Both the position numbers and the translations under genes were made by a program. From NCBI GenBank assembly GCA_002506875.1, contig DAYJ01000096.1:1-16347 (forward strand): a DNA stretch of 16,347 nt, given 5' to 3'. Position 1 is the first letter of the stretch. Each line of letters opens with the position of its first letter. This stretch comes from Euryarchaeota archaeon UBA40 (GTDB lineage: Archaea > Thermoplasmatota > Poseidoniia > Poseidoniales > Thalassarchaeaceae). This document shows, piece after piece, positions 8,773 to 16,338 of the stretch. Under the pieces are notes generated by a model. That model was not told the origin of the DNA, did no database searches, and saw only the letters and a list, made by a program, of their open reading frames with translations.

Positions 8773-8794
8773 CTCCCCTGCGCGTAGTGATAGT

Positions 8795-10393
8795 ATGCGA
8801 AAATGGATTCCATGGGTAGCTATCCTCGCTGTAGCTGTAGCTGTGATGCTTAGCCTACCTACCACAGTGGATCCAATCGTGAATAGGACTGTAGCCGATG
8901 TTCCGTTGCCCCCTTCGCCTCCATGTCCGCCCGGAAGTGATTGTGCTGATACACATCCTTGTTCTACAGAAACGATGCCATCAGATGAGTTTGAGACTCG
9001 GTGGACTGCTGTAGGAAATAATCGCATGATGTCATCTCCCCATGCAACCGATCTCAATGGAGATTCAGTCCTTGACATTGTTGTTGGAACTGGTGCGGAA
9101 GAGTCGCACTCCGGCTCGATTATCGCAGTAGATGGTGCTTCTGGAAATTTACTTTGGGAAGCGGAAACCGACGGCGAGATGTTCGCATCCGCGCAGTTTG
9201 AGGATCTCAATGGCGACAATGTTGACGACATTGCTCTTGGAGGAAGAGATCAGCAAATGTTCGCAGTGAATGGTGCAACCGGAGATATCCTTTGGAGTTT
9301 CGATAAGGCCTCCACACTCCGTGAGGCGTGGTACCAGTTTTACTCTGGACAGTTCATTGATGACATCAATGATGACAATGTCGCCGATTGGTTAGTGGCC
9401 AATGGCGGAGATCCGATGAAGGAACCCGATGATGAGAGAGATAATGGGTACCTGATGATTCTCTCGGGAGCTGATGGACAGCCCCTAGGCGTCGCGGATC
9501 TTCCAGATGGTCGTGAGACGTACATGTCCCCTTTACTCTACACGCCTCATCCTGATATGGCCATCGAGGTTCTCTATGGAACCGGTGGAGAGACTTGGGA
9601 TGGCAGTCTCTGGTCTACAAGTATAGATGCCATTATGCAAGGCGATCTTAGCACCTCGACCCAAATTGTAGCGCCTACTCCCAACGTGAAAAAGGGCTTC
9701 ATGACTCCTCCTGCGATTGCAGACCTTACTCTCGATGGGATTCAAGATATCGTGGTATCCTCCTTCGATGGTCGATTGATTCTAGTGGATGGTCGTAATT
9801 ACACACACACATGGACCATCGATATGCATGAAGTTGTTGAAAATGGGACTGCTTCAGGTCTAGAGTCTTGGGCCTCGCCCACGGTAGGATACTTCACTCC
9901 AGATTCAGTTCCTGATGTATTCGTCAACTATGTTATCGGCGTCTTCCCCCAGTATTCATCGTCTTACTATGCGCTTGTAGATGGAGCTACAGGCGACATC
10001 CTTTGGAGTGAGACGACAGAACATACAATCTTCACGAGTCCCCTTTCTGTGGATCTTGATTCTAATGGTCGAGACGACATTGTCCTTGTTCGAGGGGCTG
10101 AAGAATGGAGAGAAGAAGGCTCTCTATCTTACAATTCTGCAAGCGTTCTTGATACTTGTAGTATGAACACCATTTCATTGTACAATCGAACGAATCTCAG
10201 TATTGGAACACCGTTGATTGCCGATCTCGATATGGATGGTGATTTGGAGATGGTTACTACGACTACTACGGGATATCTGAGCGAGACTGAGGGATGGACG
10301 TTGACACGCATGGATCTCAATGCATCTACACCAACGCGTATTGGTTGGGGTGCATACATGGGCTCACAATACGATGGTTTGTTCCTCGATTGA
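8795..10393 (+). CDS. Secreted or anchored FG-GAP / PQQ-like beta-propeller protein
   Basis: A 532-residue protein with an N-terminal signal or anchor (about 5-22) followed by a Pro/Cys-rich linker (37-56). The rest is a beta-propeller with integrin-type calcium motifs of the form D-x-[ND]-x-D-x3-D: DLNGDSVLD (86-94), DLNGDNVDD (137-145), DINDDNVAD (190-198), DLTLDGIQD (310-318), DLDSNGRDD (420-428), DLDMDGDLE (477-485). Interleaved are PQQ-type strands DGASGNLLW, NGATGDILW and DGATGDILW (113, 159, 396). It most likely lies outside the membrane and binds Ca2+ and perhaps partners or polymers; no enzyme motif is seen. The ATG at 8795 was chosen because the hydrophobic signal follows directly; the open frame upstream overlaps the preceding small gene. 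Confidence 0.85.
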   Translation: MRKWIPWVAILAVAVAVMLSLPTTVDPIVNRTVADVPLPPSPPCPPGSDCADTHPCSTETMPSDEFETRWTAVGNNRMMSSPHATDLNGDSVLDIVVGTGAEESHSGSIIAVDGASGNLLWEAETDGEMFASAQFEDLNGDNVDDIALGGRDQQMFAVNGATGDILWSFDKASTLREAWYQFYSGQFIDDINDDNVADWLVANGGDPMKEPDDERDNGYLMILSGADGQPLGVADLPDGRETYMSPLLYTPHPDMAIEVLYGTGGETWDGSLWSTSIDAIMQGDLSTSTQIVAPTPNVKKGFMTPPAIADLTLDGIQDIVVSSFDGRLILVDGRNYTHTWTIDMHEVVENGTASGLESWASPTVGYFTPDSVPDVFVNYVIGVFPQYSSSYYALVDGATGDILWSETTEHTIFTSPLSVDLDSNGRDDIVLVRGAEEWREEGSLSYNSASVLDTCSMNTISLYNRTNLSIGTPLIADLDMDGDLEMVTTTTTGYLSETEGWTLTRMDLNASTPTRIGWGAYMGSQYDGLFLD

Positions 10394-10395
10394 AA

Positions 10396-10410
10396 GACCT
10401 CTTGAAGGTC
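10396..10410 (+). terminator. Short hairpin after the beta-propeller gene
   Basis: GACCT, a five-base loop CTTGA and AGGTC form a perfect 5-bp hairpin three bases past the stop codon. There is no T-run after it, so a terminator role is weak; it may only be a 3'-end stabiliser. Confidence 0.25.
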
Positions 10411-10418
10411 CTAATTCC

Positions 10419-10426
10419 GAAATATA
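10419..10426 (+). promoter_or_regulatory. TATA-like box upstream of topoisomerase IB
   Basis: GAAATATA lies about 41-48 bases before the topoisomerase ATG in the 73-base gap that follows the beta-propeller gene. An archaeal start site some 25 bases downstream would leave a leader of roughly 15-20 bases. This is pattern matching only. Confidence 0.4.
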
Positions 10427-10466
10427 GGGGGAATCCTCAAGCATCGGCAAATGACCTAATGAATTT

Positions 10467-11642
10467 ATGGAACTGAGTGTGGATGAGGCATTGACTCTGG
10501 CCAATCTTATCCGTTCGGATCGTACGGTTCCTGGAATTACTAGGAGTGCAAAGGTGCCTTCAGAGGATGACTCCATCGATTGGACATTCAAAACAGCCGA
10601 TGGAAAGGTGTTGAAGGACGCTGATAGGATTGCTGAAATCAACGCGCTCACTATTCCACCAGCCTGGACAGAGGTATGGGTGTGCCCCAATAATCGGGGG
10701 CATATCCAAGCAACTGGTGTCGACGGCAAAGGGCGCCTGCAATACAGATATCATCCTGATTGGATTTCAATGAAGACCAGAATGAAGTTCGCAGGTATTG
10801 CAGGATTTGCAGAAGTACTCCCTGCATTAAGGAAGAAAATCACTCGTGATTTGAAGCGCGATTCCATGGATCTCGAAAAGGTCAGTGCTCTTGTTGTCCG
10901 CCTTATGGACCTCTATAACATCCGAGTGGGTAGTGATGAATATGCTCGGACCAACGAATCTTACGGTCTAACCACACTCCGTAATGGTCACATGATTAGG
11001 AAGACAGGAGATAACGCCGAAGGTAGACATGATGCTGTATTCTCATTCACAGGTAAGTCCGGTAAGTCATGGGAGATTCTGATTGAGGACGATAATATCG
11101 TTGATCACCTTCTCGAAACACGTAAGTTGGGATCAAGAGGTAAGGACACAGACCTGTTCCACTTCGTGAATCCAGAGACAGGAAATGAGAACGATTTGAA
11201 GGCCGAGCACATCAATCAATATATCCAGGATGCAACTGGAGAATCTTACACAGCGAAGGATTTCCGTACATGGGCTGCGACATGGAAATGTGCATATCGT
11301 CTCGCTTTTATCGATAACGACACTAGAGGAAGTGTTCTTGAGGAATTCATTGACACATTACCTGCAAATGGGAATCTCCAGAATCTCGTGAATAAAGATG
11401 AACGAATCCTCCTCGATTCAGACACTGCGAGGAATAAGGCGATGCTTGCCGTTATTGACACAGTTGCATCAAATCTAGGAAACACTCGTGCTGTTTGCCG
11501 TTCATCCTACATTCATCCCCTCTTCCTCGAATCTTTCCTCGATGAAAGCCTCGGAAAGAAGTGGTCTAAAGGTCAAGAAGGGCCACGAAGGACAGGCCTC
11601 TCCGATGAAGAGTCAATTGCGCTGAACGTCCTTCGACAATGA
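10467..11642 (+). CDS. DNA topoisomerase IB, bacterial/poxvirus type
   Basis: A 391-residue type IB topoisomerase, which relaxes positive and negative supercoils through a 3'-phosphotyrosine link without ATP or metal. The N-terminal domain shows IPPAWTEVWVCP (63-74), GHIQATGVD (78-86) and QYRYHPDW (92-99), typical of the bacterial group. The catalytic set is complete: R153 (IRVG), K197 (FTGKSGK), R267 (TAKDFRTW), N339 (LGNT) and Y348 (CRSSYIHP). Asn in place of the poxvirus His is also found in the Deinococcus enzyme. There is an enlarged charged segment at about 285-330 between R267 and N339 relative to that enzyme. It is much shorter than eukaryotic/thaumarchaeal Top1. A TATA-like box precedes it; fumC follows after 45 bases. 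Confidence 0.93.
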   Translation: MELSVDEALTLANLIRSDRTVPGITRSAKVPSEDDSIDWTFKTADGKVLKDADRIAEINALTIPPAWTEVWVCPNNRGHIQATGVDGKGRLQYRYHPDWISMKTRMKFAGIAGFAEVLPALRKKITRDLKRDSMDLEKVSALVVRLMDLYNIRVGSDEYARTNESYGLTTLRNGHMIRKTGDNAEGRHDAVFSFTGKSGKSWEILIEDDNIVDHLLETRKLGSRGKDTDLFHFVNPETGNENDLKAEHINQYIQDATGESYTAKDFRTWAATWKCAYRLAFIDNDTRGSVLEEFIDTLPANGNLQNLVNKDERILLDSDTARNKAMLAVIDTVASNLGNTRAVCRSSYIHPLFLESFLDESLGKKWSKGQEGPRRTGLSDEESIALNVLRQ

Positions 11643-11687
11643 GGTTGAGGACGAAACTCCATAGCCCGATTGTGAAGTCATTGATTC

Positions 11688-13076
11688 ATGGAAGAACGGA
11701 TCGAACGCGACACCATGGGCACACTTTCGGTGCCAAGCGATCGTTACTGGGGTGCGCAAACCGCTCGTTCCCTGATGAATTTCGATATCGGTGAGGATGC
11801 AATGCCCGAAGGCGTCATCCGCGCTTTCGGCATTCTCAAGATGTCAGCGGCAGAGACAAACAAGGATCTCGGAACATTGGATGGCGATGTAGCGGACCTG
11901 ATTATCGCCGCAGCATCCGAGGTCGCCTCTGGTTCGCTGAATGATCATTTTCCTCTACGTGTGTGGCAGACTGGTTCGGGCACGCAGTCTAACATGAATG
12001 CGAATGAAGTAATCGCAAATCGAGCAATAGAGATGGCTGGAGGAGTGCTTGGAAGCAAGGACCCGGTACATCCCAACGATCACGTCAATAAAGCTCAGTC
12101 CAGTAACGACACCTTCCCCACAGCGATGCATATCTCAGCTGCTGAAGCCATTATGCACAGCGTGATTCCTTCTGTCCGATCTCTTCGGGATTCATTCCAG
12201 GAAAAGTCAGAGGAATGGTCAGATATTGTGAAAATTGGCAGGACTCATCTGATGGACGCAGTCCCCCTGACTCTTGGTCAGGAAGTTGGAGGATGGGTCG
12301 CTCAGATTGACGCTTCTCTATCCCGTATCGAAGCATCGATGGATGACCTCTACGAAATTGCCCTCGGAGGTACCGCGGTTGGAACCGGCCTAAACACACA
12401 TCCGGATTTCGCCGTAGGAGTTGCCTCAAAGATTGCGGGCCACACTGGTCTTCCATTCCGAAGTGCTCCAAACAAGTTCGCTCAACTCGCAGCTCACGAT
12501 GCAATCGTCGCGACGAGTGGAGCGTTGAGTGTTCTTGCAGTTTCTCTGATGAAGATCGCCAATGATGTTCGATGGCTCGGCTCAGGTCCAAGGAGTGGCC
12601 TTGGGGAGTTAGAGTTGCCAGCGAATGAGCCGGGTTCATCGATTATGCCTGGAAAGGTCAATCCTACTCAGTGTGAGGCGTTGACGATGGTTTGTGCCCA
12701 AGTAATGGGGAATCACACAGCTGTAACCGTTGGCGGGTCGCAAGGTAACTTCGAATTGAATGTGTACAAACCCATGATGATACACAACCTACTACACTCT
12801 GCACGTATTTTGACAGATTCCTGTCATTCATTCCGTGAGCGCTGTATCGACGGCCTTCAGCCCAATCGCGAGAACATCCGAGAGCATCTCGACAATTCAT
12901 TGATGCTCGTTACAGCTCTGAATAACCACATAGGATATGATGCAGCTGCGAAGATTGCGAAGAACGCTCATGAGAATGGGTTGACGTTGAAGCAGAGTGC
13001 CCTTGAACTCGGACTTCTCACTGAGGCCCAATTCGACGAATGGGTCCGGCCAGAAGATATGACTGGGCCGAAATAA
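11688..13076 (+). CDS. fumC: Class II fumarate hydratase
   Basis: A 462-residue class II fumarase, the iron-free, oxygen-stable homotetramer that interconverts fumarate and malate in the TCA cycle. It matches over full length: YWGAQTARS (20-28), TGSGTQSNMN (95-104), HPNDHVNKAQSSNDT (128-142), GRTHLMDA with catalytic H187 (184-191), and the superfamily signature GSSIMPGKVNP (316-326) with S318. The length is close to that of E. coli FumC (467). The C-terminal region LKQSALELGLLTEAQFDEWVRPEDM is also FumC-like and separates it from aspartase and argininosuccinate lyase. It lies 45 bases after the topoisomerase gene with no Shine-Dalgarno site. Confidence 0.95.
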   Translation: MEERIERDTMGTLSVPSDRYWGAQTARSLMNFDIGEDAMPEGVIRAFGILKMSAAETNKDLGTLDGDVADLIIAAASEVASGSLNDHFPLRVWQTGSGTQSNMNANEVIANRAIEMAGGVLGSKDPVHPNDHVNKAQSSNDTFPTAMHISAAEAIMHSVIPSVRSLRDSFQEKSEEWSDIVKIGRTHLMDAVPLTLGQEVGGWVAQIDASLSRIEASMDDLYEIALGGTAVGTGLNTHPDFAVGVASKIAGHTGLPFRSAPNKFAQLAAHDAIVATSGALSVLAVSLMKIANDVRWLGSGPRSGLGELELPANEPGSSIMPGKVNPTQCEALTMVCAQVMGNHTAVTVGGSQGNFELNVYKPMMIHNLLHSARILTDSCHSFRERCIDGLQPNRENIREHLDNSLMLVTALNNHIGYDAAAKIAKNAHENGLTLKQSALELGLLTEAQFDEWVRPEDMTGPK

Positions 13077-13135
13077 ACAGCAATTTTGCATCTAGACCCT
13101 CTGTCCAAAGAGGTAAAGGAGAATCTCTTCATCCA

Positions 13136-14650
13136 ATGTGCATGGACGCTTACTTGGAGTTGCTTTCAAAGCAGAAAGACATTGAGACGATTGGCCAAAT
13201 ATCGGGTCTCCTTGGATGGGATCAGGAGGTCATGATGCCGCCAAAGGCTGCACCGCTACGCGCTGAACAACTTGCATGGCTTTCCAAAACGCGTCATGGT
13301 ATGATGACGGATTCTCTAATGGGTGATTTACTCTCTACTGCTGAATCTGAAGACGATGGAACTAATCCAACTCGTTCAGGAAACTTACGACTCATCCGAG
13401 ATGCCTATGATAAGTCCACTAAGCAACCTACAGATTTCGTAGAAAGGTTAGCTCGTCACAAGTCCAAGTCGATTGTATCGTGGACAGAGGCACGAGCCAA
13501 AAACGACTTCTCGATTTTCCGTGATGATCTCGCAACGATGGTTGATCTTGCTCGCGAACTTGCTGACTACCTTGGATACGAAACACTTCGATACGATGCA
13601 CTTCTTGACCTCTATGAATCGGGCCTAACAGTTGCTCGCCTCGACCCTCTCTTCGCTGGACTCCGTGAGTCCTCAGTCCCTCTTATCCAGGGGGTGAATG
13701 TAGATGGTGGAGCGCATGATTGGGTCTACCGTCATGAGTGGTCGAAAGAAGGACAGGAGAATCTCAGCCAGGCTCTTTCCGAAGCAGTGGGCTTCGATTT
13801 TGGAGCAGGTCGTAGAGACGAATCCACTCACCCATTCTGTGGTGGAGCAAACCCTGACGATGTTCGTTGGACTACTCGGTATGATTCTCGCGAACCGTGG
13901 GGAGCAATCTTCGGAACCTTGCATGAAACCGGACATGCCCTCTATGAGCAAGGACGTCCGAGAAACTTGGATTTTGAACCCAGTGGACACGCTAACGGAT
14001 TAGGAGTACATGAGAGTCAGAGTCGTCTCTGGGAGAATCAGGTTGGACGTAGCCTTGCATTCTGTGAATGGAGCCTTCCAATGTGGAAAGAACACTTCCC
14101 TGAGAACATGGATGGCGTAAGTGCAGAAATGCTCTGGAGGGCAATCAACCAGGTTGAACCGAGTTTGATTCGTGTTGAAGCGGATGAAGCCACATACAAT
14201 CTCCACATCATGATTAGGTACGAGGTTGAGAAACTGCTTATCTCAGGCGAACTTGATGTTGATGATTTACCGGATGCATGGGACGATATGTACGAGCGTT
14301 ACCTAGGTATCCGTTCCCCTGATCGTAAACAAGGAGTCCTCCAGGATATTCATTGGTCGATGGGAGCGTTCGGCTACTTCCCAACCTACACATTGGGTAA
14401 CTTATACGCGGCCCAACTTCTTGTCGCAGCTCGCAAAGATCTCGAATCAGTCGGCCATACTTTGGAGGATGATTGGCGCGAAGGGACCTTCACTCCTCTC
14501 TTAGGGTGGATGCGTGAACACGTCCATGCTCGGGGCTCAATACTAACTCCTGCTGGCCTCATTGAGGAGGCCACGGGTGAAGCGCCTACACCGGCCCCCT
14601 TCGTTGATTATTTACGTGATAAGATTGGCACAATCTACGGTTCAGTTTGA
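13136..14650 (+). CDS. M32 family metallocarboxypeptidase (carboxypeptidase Taq)
   Basis: A 504-residue zinc carboxypeptidase of family M32, which removes residues one at a time from peptide C-termini; it has no signal peptide and is cytosolic. The zinc motif HETGH (H263, E264, H267) is followed by HESQSRLWENQVGRS with the third ligand E293. Other family blocks are LLGWDQEVMMPP, near the N-terminus, THPFCGGANPDDVRWTTRYD, HIMIRYEVEKLLISGEL and the C-terminal FGYFPTYTLGNLYAAQ. Length is standard for the family (about 500). The frame is open back to 13040 inside fumC, but homology begins just after the ATG pair at 13136 and 13142, so one of those is the start. An AAATAAA at the fumC stop could serve as a TATA element. 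Confidence 0.93.
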   Translation: MCMDAYLELLSKQKDIETIGQISGLLGWDQEVMMPPKAAPLRAEQLAWLSKTRHGMMTDSLMGDLLSTAESEDDGTNPTRSGNLRLIRDAYDKSTKQPTDFVERLARHKSKSIVSWTEARAKNDFSIFRDDLATMVDLARELADYLGYETLRYDALLDLYESGLTVARLDPLFAGLRESSVPLIQGVNVDGGAHDWVYRHEWSKEGQENLSQALSEAVGFDFGAGRRDESTHPFCGGANPDDVRWTTRYDSREPWGAIFGTLHETGHALYEQGRPRNLDFEPSGHANGLGVHESQSRLWENQVGRSLAFCEWSLPMWKEHFPENMDGVSAEMLWRAINQVEPSLIRVEADEATYNLHIMIRYEVEKLLISGELDVDDLPDAWDDMYERYLGIRSPDRKQGVLQDIHWSMGAFGYFPTYTLGNLYAAQLLVAARKDLESVGHTLEDDWREGTFTPLLGWMREHVHARGSILTPAGLIEEATGEAPTPAPFVDYLRDKIGTIYGSV

Positions 14651-14665
14651 TTGTAACGATTGAAC

Positions 14666-15808
14666 ATGGGAACGAGGCGTCCTTATGCGCCGCCACCCCT
14701 GAACCGAATCATGGACGGACCGCGGACACTTGCTGCGGAATCTGTTGCATGGATGGAGAGGCGAATGCCTCAGAGCATCTCTGCAGTCCATATCGATGAT
14801 TCTTTGATTCTTGCAGGAGATTGGAATGGAGCAATTGTTGCTTGGAACTTAGAGGGGGAGGAGTTGTGGTCAACAGATGTGGGTGACCGAGTTACTTCCT
14901 TCAAAATCGACCAGAACGATCAGAGTATTCGTTGTATAGCTGGCCGAGAAGCACTGAGAATCAACCCAATAGATGGCGATATTATATGGCGGACTGAATT
15001 CGATGGTTCGACAGATATCTTGGCCTGTGCAGATGAAGGTAGATGTTGGGTATCATCATCAGTCTATGATATCGAATTGAATGATTTCATAATTTGTGCA
15101 ATCACACTTATCGACGCAGATGGGGAAATCATACACAGGCTAGAATTCGATGAACGACCTTGGTCACTTCATATCTTGCCATCTGGAGAAATCGCCCTGG
15201 GTCTCGGACGACCTAGAGGGGGGCTACTGCATCTGAAGCCAGACGGAGATCGATTGATCGACACCCATCTTGATTTAGGCGATTCACCCGTATGTTGTGG
15301 CACTGGTCAGAGCGAGATCCTACTAGGGCACATCGATGGCAGTATTACAGGGATCAACATAGATGGCAAACCAGAACCTCTCCCGTCGATTACGAAGGAA
15401 ACAATCGAATGCATGGTCAAGGACGCATCCCGTCTCTTAATCGGGACATCGGAAGGGAGTGCTATTTGCTATGACAATGAAAACATCTCTTGGTCTATTG
15501 ATCTAGAAGCCGAGATCGAGAATATTTGCATCTCTAATCGAGAGCGAGCCTGGTTTAGTACTTGGTCAGGAAGAAGTGGCCTAATTTCACTTTTAGATTC
15601 GGACAGTGGAGAAATAATCACTCATCTCACATTATCAGCACGACTCAGAGATATCGCCGTTCACGAGGGATTTACTGTAATCGGAATGGACGATGGTCGC
15701 TTACTCGTATTCGAGAACGAGATGCTTGCAAGACGAATAGATTCGGCTCCAACAGAGGCAAACAATCGTTCTGATTTGAGAGATCGGCTCCGCGCGTTAA
15801 GAAAATAG
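14666..15808 (+). CDS. Cytosolic WD40/PQQ-like beta-propeller protein, unknown function
   Basis: A 380-residue protein with no signal peptide or membrane segment. It is built of repeated beta blades with alternating hydrophobic strands and turns, for example SLILAGDWNGAIVAWNLEGE, RINPIDGDIIWRTEF, LLGHIDGSITGINIDG, LLIGTSEGSAICYDNE and VIGMDDGRLLVFENE, spaced about 40-50 residues apart. This fits a PQQ-like or WD40-like propeller of seven or so blades. No catalytic residues stand out, so it is probably a binding scaffold. The tail ends in a basic/helical RSDLRDRLRALRK. The ATG at 14666 follows the M32 stop by 15 bases, suggesting one transcript; a TTG two codons earlier is less likely. Relationship to the secreted propeller at 8795-10393 is in fold only. 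Confidence 0.75.
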   Translation: MGTRRPYAPPPLNRIMDGPRTLAAESVAWMERRMPQSISAVHIDDSLILAGDWNGAIVAWNLEGEELWSTDVGDRVTSFKIDQNDQSIRCIAGREALRINPIDGDIIWRTEFDGSTDILACADEGRCWVSSSVYDIELNDFIICAITLIDADGEIIHRLEFDERPWSLHILPSGEIALGLGRPRGGLLHLKPDGDRLIDTHLDLGDSPVCCGTGQSEILLGHIDGSITGINIDGKPEPLPSITKETIECMVKDASRLLIGTSEGSAICYDNENISWSIDLEAEIENICISNRERAWFSTWSGRSGLISLLDSDSGEIITHLTLSARLRDIAVHEGFTVIGMDDGRLLVFENEMLARRIDSAPTEANNRSDLRDRLRALRK

Positions 15809-15857
15809 AATATAACAAATCTGCATCGGAAATAGGGGTCATAGAACGTTAATTTCC

Positions 15858-15879
15858 CAAGAAAAGTGCCATTTTCTTG
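15858..15879. repeat. Perfect 8-bp inverted repeat upstream of the structured-RNA region
   Basis: CAAGAAAA, a six-base spacer GTGCCA, and TTTTCTTG. The gap after the last propeller gene is AT-rich here. The element sits directly upstream of a TATA-like box, so it could be an operator for the downstream RNA, or the transcript end of the gene to its left. Bases 15809-15857 hold nothing else I can name. Confidence 0.5.
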
Positions 15880-15883
15880 CAAA

Positions 15884-15909
15884 AGTTAATAGACATCCCT
15901 TGCTTATGC
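15884..15909 (+). promoter_or_regulatory. Candidate promoter of the structured RNA
   Basis: A TATA-like AGTTAATAG (15884-15892) is followed after 13 bases by ATGC (15906-15909), which resembles the initiator found at many archaeal stable-RNA genes. The spacing, about 20 bases from box centre to ATGC, is a little short. The base composition switches from AT-rich to G/A-rich right after it. Confidence 0.4.
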
Positions 15910-16158
15910 TAAGTTACCGCTCCGGGGGAGTGGCGTGACGGGGCAACCTGTTGCGGGGACTCCGGTCCGGAACCGCAAACCTGAGCGGTTCCGATCACTC
16001 GGCAACGAGTGGACGGAAGGTCGATCATTACGATGAGAGACCTGGAGACGACAGCAAAGGGAAACCGACGCTGGAACGAATCGGGAAGCTTCGGCAGAAC
16101 GAGGAGAACGCAACCAAACGCAGCAATGCGGAGGGGGCTCGCTCCAAATCCAGTATCC

Positions 16159-16194
16159 GGGAATGAACAGAGGGGAAACCCGAAGGGAATGAAC
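16159..16194 (+). repeat. Two direct copies of GGGAATGAAC
   Basis: GGGAATGAAC occurs at 16159-16168 and again at 16185-16194, period 26, each followed by a GA-rich run, with a GAAA-loop hairpin (16172-16181) between them. The repeats lie inside the predicted structured RNA and may form equivalent internal-loop strands. Confidence 0.6.
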
Positions 16195-16295
16195 GAGAGA
16201 GAGAGGAGAAGTAGGTAACTACGGAACCGATCAACTGGAAAGACGACTGGGAATCGAAGGGCAACCGGAGAGGAACAGGAGTCAACCGCGGAGTT

Positions 16296-16338
16296 GAGCA
16301 GAGGGGGCGAAGTCCACCCGACGGAACCCCCTCTGCTC
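16296..16338 (+). other. 12-bp perfect hairpin within the structured RNA
   Basis: GAGCAGAGGGGG (16296-16307) pairs perfectly with CCCCCTCTGCTC (16327-16338) across a 19-base loop that itself can form GTC/GAC (16312-16314 with 16320-16322). It is the longest uninterrupted local helix I found in the window. No T-run follows before the window ends, so it is more likely an internal RNA helix than a terminator. Confidence 0.7.

Noticed and set aside
8567..8794. N-terminal 76-residue extension of the FG-GAP protein
   Set aside because: It overlaps the small membrane gene in another frame and would bury the signal segment that begins at the ATG at 8795.
12151..12639. 162-codon frame antisense to fumC
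   Set aside because: A shadow frame opposite a fully conserved enzyme; peptide composition shows no domain.
16296..16338. Rho-independent-type terminator
   Set aside because: The 12-bp stem is strong but no T-run follows within the window, and archaeal termination normally relies on T-runs.
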